Under the pieces are notes generated by a model. That model was not told the origin of the DNA. It did not search any database and worked only from the letters and a program-made list of their open reading frames with translations. A DNA stretch of 64,000 nucleotides from Spirochaetota bacterium (lineage in GTDB: Bacteria; Spirochaetota; Spirochaetia; Treponematales; UBA12059). The translations under genes and the position numbers were made by a program. The stretch lies in NCBI GenBank assembly GCA_018816345.1, contig JAHIWG010000173.1, forward strand, positions 1 to 64,000, written 5' to 3'. Positions 8,029 to 17,232 of this stretch are shown one piece after another (the first letter of the stretch is position 1; every line of letters begins with the position of its first letter).

Positions 8029-10449
8029 ATGCCAGGGAAGAATCGCTCGGGCAGCTCGGTAAAAACGGCTCTCGTCAAGTCGGCGATCGCGGTAACGCTG
8101 GCCGCGGCGCTCGGGGCGACGGCTTGCCGTTCCGGGGGCCCGGGGACGGACGGGGCGGCGACGCCGCCCGAATACGGCGAAACCAGGCCGGAAGCCCCGC
8201 GCTGGACGGCGGACCGCGGTACGGCCCTCGTCGTCATGGACGTGCAGGAGGCGTATACGCCGGTCGTCTCGCAGGCGGCCGTCTTCAGGAACATACAGGC
8301 CCTGGTCGCCGCCGCCGACGAGGCTGGCGCCCCCGTGTTCTGGGTCTATACCGACTCCGACGCGTCCCGGATGGGTAGCAGGCTTTTCGAGCTCTCTTCC
8401 CCCTTCGTCGTCGGCCGGGGCCACGAGCGCGTCGTGAAGACGGGGCAGAACGCCTTCTCCGGTACGGGCCTCATAGAGGCGCTCAAGGAAGCGGGCGCCG
8501 GGAGGCTCGTGTTCTGCGGCCTCGCGAGCGACCAATGCGTCAAGACGAGCGTCGAGAATTCGGCGGCGCTCGGGTATAGGACGGTCGTAGCCTCCGACGC
8601 GCATACCGTCCCTAGGGGCGGGGGGGGAGCGGCCGCGATGTCTAGGATGAACGACCTATGGCGGGCGGATCCGAGGATAGAGCTGATGCCTGCGGCGAGC
8701 GTCGACTTCGACGGCCGGCCTCTCTCGGCGCGGGGCCTGGGGGCGGGCGACTGGATCCATTCCGAGGCCTTCTCCCGGTTCCTCGACTCGGCGTACCGGC
8801 CCATCCTCGCCCGCTCCCCCGAGGCCGCGACCCAGCTCGGGTTATCCTCCTGGGCGGGCCTGGACGATACCGGGCTCGACGGGCTATCAGCGGAATACTC
8901 AAAGGAGACGGGCCGCCTGGAGAAGGAAGCGCTCGAGGCGCTCGAGGCCTACGGCATGGCCGGAGCGTCGCAGGGCGACAGGCTCAGCTACGACGCGACC
9001 CGGAGGGCGCTTTCGGACTCCGTCTCGCTCCGGCGCTACGCGGACCTGGCCTACCTCGTCAACCCGACCGTGTTCGGCGTCGCGTACTCGGCGCAGGACC
9101 TATTCTCGTCGATCCATCCTCTGAAGGAGGAGGCTGACGCGCGGTCGTACGTCGCGAGGCTATCGGGACTCGGGGCGAAGATAGACGAGGCGACGGCCTT
9201 CCTCGCGCGCGCGGCCTCGAAGAGGGCTACGGCGCCCCGCGTCGTCCTGGAGAGCTCGCTCCCGGACATACGCCTCGTCGCCTCGGGCTCGCCTAAGGGC
9301 ACGGTATTCTACGAGTCCCTGGCGCGCGGGCTCGGGGCCATGCCGGGCCTGGACGCCGCGGCGAAGGAGGGCCTGCTTTCCGAGGCGGAGCGCGTCATAG
9401 GGCAGGCCGTGATCCCCGCCTATGGCAGGCTCGCGGACGAGACGGCGAGGAGGATAGAGAAGGCCCCCGAGGAGATAGGCCTCTGGAAGGTCCCCGGTGG
9501 CGACGAGTACTACCGCGCACTCCTCGCGGCCAAGACGACCACGGGCCTCGCGCCCGACGAGATACACGAGATGGGCCTGGCGGCCCTCGCGCGCATCCAC
9601 GCCGAGATAGTCGAGGCGGGCTCGAGGACGGAGCGCTTCCGGGGAGATACGGCCGCGGAGGTCGTCGGCAAGGCCTTCGGGGCGGCCGGCGCTGTCGGAG
9701 CCGGGGACGCGCTGGAGGGCTATAGGGACCTGCTCGCGGCGGCCGAGGCGCGCGCCCGTCCGCTCTTCCCCGACTATCCCGCCGCCCCGGTGGGAATAGC
9801 CGCGGCGCCCCAGGGGGGCTACTACCAGCCCGGGGCGATAGACGGCTCCACGCCCGGCGTGTTCTACGTCGCCAGCGGCGCCGGGGCGAACCGCGCCGGC
9901 ATGCCCACGCTCCTCCACCACGAGACCGTCCCGGGTCACCACCTTCAGATAGCCTCGAGCGCGGCCCTCGACCTGCCCGTGGCCAGGAAGCTCCTCTATT
10001 TCGAGGCCTACGTCGAAGGCTGGGCCCTGTACGCGGAGCGCCTCATGGCCGAGGAAGGCGCCTACGCCGACGATCCGGCCGGCGATATCGGGCGGCTGCA
10101 GGCCGAGGCCTTCCGAGCGGCCAGGCTCGTCGTCGACACCGGCATCCACGACAGGCGCTGGAGCCTGGGGCGGGCCGTCGACTTCATGGTCGAGCAGGGG
10201 CTCCTTCCTAGGCAGGCCGCGCGCTTCGAGGTCATACGCTACGCGAGCCTACCGGCCCAGGCCACGACGTACTACGTCGGGTTCCTGACCATACTGAGGC
10301 TCCGGGACGATGCCAGGCGGGAACTGGGCGAAGGGTTCAGCCTCCCGGCCTTCCATAGGACGGTCCTATCGTGCGGCCCCGTTCCGTTAGACGTGCTCGA
10401 AGGCGTCGTCGCCAGGTGGATCGCGGAATCGAAGGCGGAGCGGCGATAG
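8029..10449 (+). CDS. Lipoprotein fusion: isochorismatase-like hydrolase plus DUF885 metallohydrolase
   Basis: An 806-aa predicted lipoprotein (signal peptide to the ATAC lipobox, Cys33) with two enzyme domains. The first (about 60-235) is a cysteine hydrolase of the isochorismatase/nicotinamidase superfamily with an intact triad: Asp71 (VVMDVQEAY), Lys137 (RVVKTGQNAF), Cys170 (ASDQCVKTS). The second (about 240-800) is a DUF885-type domain with the zinc motif HHETVPGHH (His630 to His638), a family thought to be metallopeptidase-like. I chose 8029, not an in-frame ATG at 7957, because ggggaggcg precedes it and the signal peptide then begins properly. Fusion of these two domains is unusual. The envelope location suggests amide-substrate degradation outside the cytoplasm. 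The exact substrate is unknown. Confidence 0.85.
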   Translation: MPGKNRSGSSVKTALVKSAIAVTLAAALGATACRSGGPGTDGAATPPEYGETRPEAPRWTADRGTALVVMDVQEAYTPVVSQAAVFRNIQALVAAADEAGAPVFWVYTDSDASRMGSRLFELSSPFVVGRGHERVVKTGQNAFSGTGLIEALKEAGAGRLVFCGLASDQCVKTSVENSAALGYRTVVASDAHTVPRGGGGAAAMSRMNDLWRADPRIELMPAASVDFDGRPLSARGLGAGDWIHSEAFSRFLDSAYRPILARSPEAATQLGLSSWAGLDDTGLDGLSAEYSKETGRLEKEALEALEAYGMAGASQGDRLSYDATRRALSDSVSLRRYADLAYLVNPTVFGVAYSAQDLFSSIHPLKEEADARSYVARLSGLGAKIDEATAFLARAASKRATAPRVVLESSLPDIRLVASGSPKGTVFYESLARGLGAMPGLDAAAKEGLLSEAERVIGQAVIPAYGRLADETARRIEKAPEEIGLWKVPGGDEYYRALLAAKTTTGLAPDEIHEMGLAALARIHAEIVEAGSRTERFRGDTAAEVVGKAFGAAGAVGAGDALEGYRDLLAAAEARARPLFPDYPAAPVGIAAAPQGGYYQPGAIDGSTPGVFYVASGAGANRAGMPTLLHHETVPGHHLQIASSAALDLPVARKLLYFEAYVEGWALYAERLMAEEGAYADDPAGDIGRLQAEAFRAARLVVDTGIHDRRWSLGRAVDFMVEQGLLPRQAARFEVIRYASLPAQATTYYVGFLTILRLRDDARRELGEGFSLPAFHRTVLSCGPVPLDVLEGVVARWIAESKAERR

Positions 10450-10462
10450 CGCCGGAGTCAGG

Positions 10463-12052
10463 CTAGACGGGGAATTCCAGCGTTATCCGGGTTCCTCCGC
10501 CGCGCTCTATCCGCAGGGAGCCGCGCATCTGGGCGGCCAGCGACGCTACGAGCGAGAGCCCGAAGCCCGTGGAGTTCTTGAAATCGATCCCTTCCGGCAG
10601 GCCTACCCCGTCGTCCTCGACGGTGATAGCCGCGGAGGCGCAGGATCGCTCGGCCGATACCAGGATGGTCCCCTCGCTCCTACCCGCGAACGCGTATTTC
10701 ATCGCGTTCGTCAGGAGCTCCCCTATGAGGATCCCGAGCGGCTGGACCTTATCGACGCCCAGGGGAAAGTCCTCGATGCGCTTCTCGACCGTCAGGCGCA
10801 CGCGAGCGGGGAAAACCGCGAGTATCTCGTCGACCATGGCGGGCAGGTATTCGCCCGTCGACACGCTATCGAAGCTGGCGGAGCGATAGAGCTTGTCGTA
10901 GAGGACGGACATGCTCCTGACGCGGCTCTCCATGTCGAGGAGGGCGGACGTCGCCGCCTCGTCGGTCAGGCCCGCCGACTGGAGCGATAGGAGGCTGATG
11001 ACGGTATTCAAGGTATTCTTGACCCGGTGGTGCACCTCCTTGAGGAGGAGCTCCTTCTCCTCGAGCAGCTCCCGTATGCGCGCCTCGTTCTCCTTCTGCT
11101 CGGTGACCTTCCATACGACGTCCATGAGCAGCGAGACCTGCAGGACGTCGCCGGAGTCGTAGTCCTCCGCCTTGTTGGCGAGCCCCACGACCCCGACTAT
11201 GGCGCCGTCGCGGAGTACCGGCACGGTCATGAATCTCTTGAGCGGGACGTGGCATTCCGGATAGCCTTTCTTCCGGTTATCCGGCGCCGAGAAATCGTTC
11301 ACGACGACGGCGCGCCTCTCTCGGACGGCGTCGCCCCATATACCCGTCCTGTCCAGCTCGTACCGTGTGGACGGATTCCTCACCGAGCAGGCCTCCATGA
11401 CGCCCTTGGACCAGGTATTGAGCACGAATTCCCTGCTGGATTCGTCATAGCGATAGATGTACCCTATGGAGCTATCAGTCAACGCTATCGCCTGGCCCAG
11501 GGCGAAGTCGAGGAATTCCTGCGTCGTCTCGGCGGGATGCTGCAGTATATCGACGAGCCGCTCGAGCCGGTCCTTCTGCCGCGCGACTTCCTCCTCGGCG
11601 AGCACCGTGGCCGTGATATCCCGCGATATGCCGACGCTGCCGACTATGGCTCCGGAGCCGTCGCGCCAGGGGGCCTTCCTAATGAGGCACGAATGGAGTT
11701 CTTTTCCGATAAGGGCGCTCTCGGTCAGTTCCTGCACGCATCCCGTCGATATCGCCAGCTCGTCGGTACTCCTGAACGCCTTCGCCGTATCGGGCGGTAC
11801 GAGCTCGGCATCGGTCCGGCCGATGAGGCTGGAGGCAGGAAGCCCGAAAATATCAGCGCAGGCGGCGTTGGCCACTACGTACCGGCCCGCGAGGTCCTTC
11901 GCGAAGATGGCGCTAGACGACAGCTCGATTATGGACGAGAGTAGCGACCGCTGGACCGCGGCCTCGGATTCCCGGCCCTGCTCGGCCGATCCATCCGCTG
12001 GCGGCGGGGCCGTATCCTCGGCTGATCTTGGCTTCCGCGTTCCGTCAGGCAT
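10463..12052 (-). CDS. Soluble PAS-GAF sensor histidine kinase (HisKA_2)
   Basis: A 529-aa kinase without membrane segments. A PAS domain (about 40-150) is followed by a GAF domain (about 165-325), then a HisKA_2 box with phospho-acceptor His341 in KEVHHRVKNTLN and a C-terminal HATPase domain (DDGVGLPEG and STGFGLSLVASL). This class senses light, redox or small ligands in the cytoplasm. No receiver or regulator gene is adjacent, so the partner is elsewhere. An in-frame ATG at 12121 exists but has no ribosome binding site; ATG 12052 follows gaggag. It is divergent from adenosine deaminase and converges on the DUF885 fusion gene with a 13-base gap. Confidence 0.88.
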   Translation of the reverse strand: MPDGTRKPRSAEDTAPPPADGSAEQGRESEAAVQRSLLSSIIELSSSAIFAKDLAGRYVVANAACADIFGLPASSLIGRTDAELVPPDTAKAFRSTDELAISTGCVQELTESALIGKELHSCLIRKAPWRDGSGAIVGSVGISRDITATVLAEEEVARQKDRLERLVDILQHPAETTQEFLDFALGQAIALTDSSIGYIYRYDESSREFVLNTWSKGVMEACSVRNPSTRYELDRTGIWGDAVRERRAVVVNDFSAPDNRKKGYPECHVPLKRFMTVPVLRDGAIVGVVGLANKAEDYDSGDVLQVSLLMDVVWKVTEQKENEARIRELLEEKELLLKEVHHRVKNTLNTVISLLSLQSAGLTDEAATSALLDMESRVRSMSVLYDKLYRSASFDSVSTGEYLPAMVDEILAVFPARVRLTVEKRIEDFPLGVDKVQPLGILIGELLTNAMKYAFAGRSEGTILVSAERSCASAAITVEDDGVGLPEGIDFKNSTGFGLSLVASLAAQMRGSLRIERGGGTRITLEFPV

Positions 12053-12210
12053 GTGGCTCCTCGGCTCGACGTCGTTTCGCGGCGCGCCGGCCGCATCGTA
12101 TCCGTTGGTATAAGCATACATTTAAAACGGCATCGCGCAAGGCCGCGGCCTCGACTCGCGGCGTAAAGAGCGCTAGACTTGACCCTACCATGCCCACGGA
12201 GGAGCGATCC

Positions 12211-13446
12211 ATGAGCCGATACCCCGACGCCTTCATACGGGAAATTCCCAAGACGGACCTGCACGTCCACCTCGACGGGTCGCTAAGGCTGTCCTCCCTC
12301 ATAGAGATGGCCGAGAAGGGCGGCGTCGGGCTGCCTTCGTACACCGAGGAAGGCCTGCGCGAGCTAGTCTTCAAGGAGAGCTACGCCGACCTGCCCGAAT
12401 ACCTCGGGGGCTTCGCGTATACCTGCGCCGTACTCCGTGACCTAGAGAACCTCGAGCGGGCCGCCTACGAGCTGGCCATGGACAACATCGAGGAAGGCGT
12501 CTGCTACATCGAGCCCCGCTTCGCTCCCCAGCTTCTCATGGACAACCGCGAGCTGACCATGGACCGCGTACTGGTCGCCGTCGACAACGGCCTGCGGCGC
12601 GCCAAGGCCGAGTACAACGCGAGGCCCGAGGTCGGGGAGCGCGGCCTTCCGCCCTTCGACTACGGCATAATCGTCTGCGCGATGCGCATGTTCGGGGCGT
12701 CCGGCTATTCTCCGTACTACGACGCGTTCTTCGGCCTGCACCGCGACTCGGCCCCCGCAGAAGTCATAAAGATGGCCGCCGTCGAGGTCGCCCGCGGGGT
12801 CGTCAGGATCAGGGACCGGCTAGGCGTCCCGATAGTCGGCTTCGACATCGCCGGCCAGGAGGCGGGACACCCCGCCGGGCAGTTCCGGGAGGCCTTCGAC
12901 TACGTGCACGAGAATTTCATGCATAAGACGGTGCACGCGGGCGAGGCCTACGGGGCGGAGAGCATATTCCAGGCCATCACCGACCTCCACGCCGACCGGC
13001 TCGGGCACGGCTACTTCCTCTTCGACGTCGGCAAGGTCGCCGACCCGGGCATAGACGACAAGCGGGAGTACGTGGAGCGGCTGGCCAACTTCATAGCCGA
13101 CCGGCGAGTCACCATAGAGGTCTGCCTGACGAGCAACCTCCAGACCAACCCTACCCTACGCGACCTGCGCCGGCACTCCCTGGGCAGGATGCTCGAGCAT
13201 AGGCTCTCCACGACCCTCTGCACGGACAACAGGCTCGTGTCGAACACGACCGTCTCCAAGGAGATACGCCTGGCCGTCGAGAATTTCGACATCGGCCCCA
13301 AGGCCCTCAAGAACATGATCGTCTACGGGTTCAAGCGGAGCTTCTATCCCGGGCCGTACGCCGAGAAGCGCAACTACGTACGGCGCCTCATTACCCGCTA
13401 CGAGGCCGTGGCGAGGAAGTACGGAATAGAGGCCGAGTCGGAGTAG
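12211..13446 (+). CDS. add: Adenosine deaminase
   Basis: A 411-aa zinc amidohydrolase that deaminates adenosine or deoxyadenosine to inosine in purine salvage. Metal and catalytic motifs are intact: KTDLHVHLDGS (HxH), HAGEAYGAES, DRLGHGYFL and the late Asp in CTDNRLVSN. The TDN form instead of TDD resembles the actinobacterial-type subfamily as I recall it. The start at 12211 is chosen because ggaggag sits 6 bases upstream; an ATG at 12190 would place that site inside the gene. A TAGACT -10-like element lies about 35 bases upstream. The gene stands alone, with a PlsC-like gene 39 bases downstream. Confidence 0.92.
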   Translation: MSRYPDAFIREIPKTDLHVHLDGSLRLSSLIEMAEKGGVGLPSYTEEGLRELVFKESYADLPEYLGGFAYTCAVLRDLENLERAAYELAMDNIEEGVCYIEPRFAPQLLMDNRELTMDRVLVAVDNGLRRAKAEYNARPEVGERGLPPFDYGIIVCAMRMFGASGYSPYYDAFFGLHRDSAPAEVIKMAAVEVARGVVRIRDRLGVPIVGFDIAGQEAGHPAGQFREAFDYVHENFMHKTVHAGEAYGAESIFQAITDLHADRLGHGYFLFDVGKVADPGIDDKREYVERLANFIADRRVTIEVCLTSNLQTNPTLRDLRRHSLGRMLEHRLSTTLCTDNRLVSNTTVSKEIRLAVENFDIGPKALKNMIVYGFKRSFYPGPYAEKRNYVRRLITRYEAVARKYGIEAESE

Positions 13447-13485
13447 GGCCCGGCCTCGCGGCGCGGAATACCCTATACTCGAGCC

Positions 13486-14154
13486 ATGAGCCCGTATAGA
13501 GCGATCTACCATATCGTCAAGCTGCTCTTCCCCAGGATGCGGTTCGAGCGGAACGGGGTGGAGATCGTCGAGCCGGCCATATTCGTCGCCAATCACGAGA
13601 ACGCCTTCGGCCCGATAGCGCTCTTCCTCTATTTCCCGGTCAAGCTCTATCCATGGGTCATGCACGACCTGACCGACAGGCAGAAATGCGCCAGGTACCT
13701 CGAGAAGGAGTTCGTCTCGAAGGAGCTCCGCCTGCCCGGGCCCTTCAGTACGTGGCTCTCCGTCCTCATGGCGGATCTCTGCGTCGGCCTCTTCCGCTAT
13801 ATGGAGGCCATCCCGGTCTATAGGCGTAGCCGCAGGATCATGGAGACGATATCGAGGAGCATAGTCATGCTCGAGGAAGGGAAGAGCCTCCTCATTTTCC
13901 CGGAGATCCCCGACGCGGCGCTGACGCGCTATATCAACCGCTTCAACATCGGCTTCATCGAGCTCGCGAAGGAAATGGGGAAGGAGGAGCATAAGACCAT
14001 CCGCATCTACCCCGTCAGCGTCGACCGGGCGAGGAGGCGAATCGCGCTAGGCCGCCCCTCGGCGTACGACGTCGACAAGAGCTACGACGAGGAGAAAAGG
14101 AGGATCGAGGCCGAGCTCGAGGCGGAGGTCGAGGCGATGCTCGAGGGGAAATGA
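13486..14154 (+). CDS. PlsC-like acyltransferase homologue with degenerate motifs
   Basis: A 222-aa protein of the lysophospholipid acyltransferase (PlsC) fold. The first block reads NHENAFGP, so the His is kept but the Asp of the usual NHxxxxD is not. The third block reads FPEIPDA instead of FPEGTRS. The acceptor or donor may differ from classical 1-acyl-glycerol-3-phosphate acyltransferase, or activity may be lost. A TATACT element ends 8 bases before the ATG with no ribosome binding site between, so a leaderless transcript is possible. A canonical PlsC is encoded at 20658-21377. It converges on the GH36 gene with a 19-base gap. Confidence 0.7.
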   Translation: MSPYRAIYHIVKLLFPRMRFERNGVEIVEPAIFVANHENAFGPIALFLYFPVKLYPWVMHDLTDRQKCARYLEKEFVSKELRLPGPFSTWLSVLMADLCVGLFRYMEAIPVYRRSRRIMETISRSIVMLEEGKSLLIFPEIPDAALTRYINRFNIGFIELAKEMGKEEHKTIRIYPVSVDRARRRIALGRPSAYDVDKSYDEEKRRIEAELEAEVEAMLEGK

Positions 14155-14173
14155 CGTCCCGGCCGGGCTCGCC

Positions 14174-16405
14174 CTACTCCGCCTCGAGGATGAACAGGAT
14201 AGACCAGAAATCGCCGCGCGACGGGCTATCCGTCGGGGCGTCGCCGATGAGGAGCCCTATCGACATCAGCTCGTCCCCGCGGCGGATACCCTCGTTGTCG
14301 TCGCGGACCCGGTCCGGCCCCGGCGCGGGCCGCGGCCAGAGCGAGACGCGATAGGCGGCCTCGGGATCGAGCCCGCGCGCGCGGAGCCTGTCGGGAGCGG
14401 GAGCGGGCCGGTTGAGCGTCCGCCAATATCCCGCTATCGCCGTCCGCCCGTCATCCGACGCCACCATCCACGCCGTCACGTTGCCGTCGCGCTCGAACGG
14501 GCTGCGCAATCGCAGGAACCTGCCGCGCTGGAACAGCTGCCGATGGTCCTTATAGAAGGCTATCTCCTCCGATATCGCGAGCCGCTCGGCGCTCGTCAGG
14601 GCCGACGTATCGAGCTCGTAGCCGAGCACGCCGAAGAAGGACGTCGCCGCCCTCGTCGAGAGGGGCGTCACCCGGCCGGTCTGGTGGTTCGGGACGGCCG
14701 AGACATGCGCGCCCATCGACGACAGCGGGTAGCACATCGAGGTTCCCCATTGAATCGCGAGGCGCTCTATGGCGTCGGAATCGTCGCTCACCCACCCCTG
14801 GGGAGCGTACGCCAGGATGCCGGGATCGAACCTGCCGCCGCCCGCGGCGCACGACTCGAACAGGACGTCGGGGAAGTCGCTCGTGACGCGACGGTAGAGC
14901 TCGTATACGCCGAGTATGTAGCGGTGGAAGAACTCTCCTTGGCGGTCGGCGCCCAGGCTCGAGCCCCAGGCGTCGGTGATATTCCGGTTCATGTCCCACT
15001 TTACGTACGAGATGGACGCGCTTCCCAGGATCCTCGACATCTCCGCGTGGAGATGGTCTACGACGGCGGGATTCGACATGTCCAGGACGTACTGGTTGCG
15101 CGCCGAGGTGCGCTCCCGGCCGGGGACGCCGACGGCCCAGTCGGGCCTCGCCTCGAAGAGGCGGCTATTGCGGCTCACCATCTCCGGCTCTATCCAGACG
15201 CCGAATCTCATGCCCCTCGCCTCGATGGCGCTCGCGAGCCCGGATAGCCCGCCGGGAAGCTTGCGCCGGTTCTCGACCCAGTCGCCAAGCGAGCTCGTGT
15301 CGTCGTCGCGCTCGCCGAACCAGCCGTCGTCGAGCACGAAGAGCTCGACGCCGAGGTCGCGCGCCGCGTCGGCCATGGCTAGTATCTTCTCCTCGGTGAA
15401 GTCGAAGTAGGTGCCCTCCCAATTGTTGACCAGCACGGGCCTGGGCCGGTCGCGCCAGGGGCCGCGAGCGAGGCGCCCGCGGTAGAGCCGGTGGTAGGCG
15501 TCGCTAAGGGCGCCGAGGCCGTCGCGCGAATGGACTATCACGGCTTCCGGGGACTGGAAGCTCTCTCCCGGCCCGAGGCGCCACGAGAACGTCGCCGGAT
15601 CGATTCCTATGCGCGCGCGCGTCGTGCCGAAAGGACCGACCTCCGCCTCGGCGACGAAGTTGCCCGAGTACACGAGGCTCATGCCGATCGCCTCGCCGCG
15701 GCCCTCGTCGGTTCCGGGGCGCGCCAGGCACATGAACGGGCCCTGCTGGAGGCTCGACGCGCCGCGAGCGCTCGAGACTCCCTGGTGGCCCGATGCCAGC
15801 TTCCTCCTCGACTCGTGGCGCTCGCGCGCCCAGGCCCCGCCGTAGGTGCGTAGCTCCCAGTCGGAGTCGCCGAGGTCGAGGCACGCGCTCATCGCGCAGG
15901 CGATCCTCATAGGCGCCCCTCCCTCGTTCATCACCGAGACCGAACGCGAGATAGCGGGGTAATCCCTGAACACGGTATAGGAAAGGGTGACGAGAGCTCC
16001 GCCCGGCGCGTCCCTCAGGTCTATCTCCAGCGTCGTCGCCTCGCCGTCCTCCTCGACGTACGTCGACGGGAGTCCCCGTAGGACCGGCTTCCCGCCGCGC
16101 ACGCGATGGGCCTCGTAGCGGGGGTCGACCGACCTCGAGCCGTCGGCGAACTCCGCCTCCAGGGCGGGCATCCTGAAGTCTCCCCAGCCCCGCGCGGGGC
16201 ACTCCATGAGGGCGAGGTCGCCCGAGCCCTTGGAGAAGGGCGAGGCGCTCCTGCCGAGCAGGTGGCGGTACCCCGATCCCGCCGAGAGCGGCGATCCGAA
16301 ATGGAGGTGGGCGAGCCGCCCGTCGTCGCGGACGCACATGACATAGCTGAGGAAATCGTTACGGAGATGGAATTCCCGCGTCCCGGGATTATAGAGGATG
16401 TTCAT
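14174..16405 (-). CDS. Alpha-galactosidase, GH36
   Basis: A 743-aa family 36 glycoside hydrolase, the usual length. It has an N-terminal beta-sandwich (about 1-320), a TIM barrel and a C-terminal beta domain. Catalytic nucleophile is Asp471 in VKWDMNRN, and the acid/base lies in the WVSDDSDAIERL motif (Asp541-Asp544). DDGWFGERDDD and GVWIEPEMVS are also typical. There is no signal peptide, so it cleaves imported alpha-galactosides (melibiose, raffinose type) in the cytoplasm. It is the last gene of the LacI-controlled operon. I chose ATG 16405, preceded by aaagga; ATG 16420 would overlap the permease stop as ATGA and is also possible. Confidence 0.92.
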   Translation of the reverse strand: MNILYNPGTREFHLRNDFLSYVMCVRDDGRLAHLHFGSPLSAGSGYRHLLGRSASPFSKGSGDLALMECPARGWGDFRMPALEAEFADGSRSVDPRYEAHRVRGGKPVLRGLPSTYVEEDGEATTLEIDLRDAPGGALVTLSYTVFRDYPAISRSVSVMNEGGAPMRIACAMSACLDLGDSDWELRTYGGAWARERHESRRKLASGHQGVSSARGASSLQQGPFMCLARPGTDEGRGEAIGMSLVYSGNFVAEAEVGPFGTTRARIGIDPATFSWRLGPGESFQSPEAVIVHSRDGLGALSDAYHRLYRGRLARGPWRDRPRPVLVNNWEGTYFDFTEEKILAMADAARDLGVELFVLDDGWFGERDDDTSSLGDWVENRRKLPGGLSGLASAIEARGMRFGVWIEPEMVSRNSRLFEARPDWAVGVPGRERTSARNQYVLDMSNPAVVDHLHAEMSRILGSASISYVKWDMNRNITDAWGSSLGADRQGEFFHRYILGVYELYRRVTSDFPDVLFESCAAGGGRFDPGILAYAPQGWVSDDSDAIERLAIQWGTSMCYPLSSMGAHVSAVPNHQTGRVTPLSTRAATSFFGVLGYELDTSALTSAERLAISEEIAFYKDHRQLFQRGRFLRLRSPFERDGNVTAWMVASDDGRTAIAGYWRTLNRPAPAPDRLRARGLDPEAAYRVSLWPRPAPGPDRVRDDNEGIRRGDELMSIGLLIGDAPTDSPSRGDFWSILFILEAE

Positions 16406-16416
16406 TCGATTCCTTT

Positions 16417-17232
16417 TCATTTGAGCGCGCTGTCCACCATTCCCTTGACGAAGTATCTCTGCAGGAATACGTAGAGGAGCGTGACGGGGAGTATCGCGAG
16501 TATCGCTCCGGCGGCGGCGACGTGGGGATCCGATCCCGAGGTCGCGAAGAACGACGAGATGGACAGGGTAACGACCCGCATCGAGGGCCTCTGGAGGAAA
16601 TACAGCGAATACTGGAAATCGTTCCATACGGCCACCGACGTCAGGATTATGACGGTGACGGTTACGGGCTTGAGAAGCGGCAGGATGATACGGTAGTAGA
16701 TGCCGTAGATGCTCGAGCCGTCGATGACCGCGGCCTCGTCGAGCTCTCGCGGGATAGTCTTGATGAAGTTAGTGAAGAGGAAGATGGCTAGCGGAAGGTT
16801 GAAGGCGACGTGGACGAGGGTTATGCCCCAGTAAGTCGATACGGCGCGCATCCTGACGAGGAGGACGTAGAGGGGGACGAGGAGGCTCAGGGCAGGGACC
16901 ATCATGATCGACAGCACGAACGAGGAGACCGTCTTGTTGAGCCTCGAGCCCGATCTCGCCAACGGATACGCGGCCATGGCCGCTAGCAGGACGACCAAGG
17001 CGGTCGAGGCCGCCGTGATCGCGGCGGTATTCGCGAAGGCCCTGATGAGCCCCCCCGACTCGACGGCCCTGGCGAAGTTGCTCCATGCGGCGCGGACGGG
17101 AAGCGCCCAGTACGACGACAGGTCCGTCTGGGGCTTGAGCGCCACGGTCAGCGTTATGTAGAGGGGCACGAGCTGGATAGCGCATATGACGATCGCGGCG
17201 ACCCCGCGCGGCAAGGATGCCCTCCTGGTCAT
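16417..17232 (-). CDS. Alpha-galactoside ABC transporter permease (MalG type)
   Basis: A 271-aa CUT1 permease with six membrane segments and a coupling loop at Glu166 (EAAVIDGSSIYGIYYRIILP). Its start overlaps the stop of the upstream permease by 4 bases (ATGA). Its place directly before the GH36 gene makes an alpha-galactoside the likely substrate. No ATPase gene is in the operon. Confidence 0.92.
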   Translation of the reverse strand: MTRRASLPRGVAAIVICAIQLVPLYITLTVALKPQTDLSSYWALPVRAAWSNFARAVESGGLIRAFANTAAITAASTALVVLLAAMAAYPLARSGSRLNKTVSSFVLSIMMVPALSLLVPLYVLLVRMRAVSTYWGITLVHVAFNLPLAIFLFTNFIKTIPRELDEAAVIDGSSIYGIYYRIILPLLKPVTVTVIILTSVAVWNDFQYSLYFLQRPSMRVVTLSISSFFATSGSDPHVAAAGAILAILPVTLLYVFLQRYFVKGMVDSALK

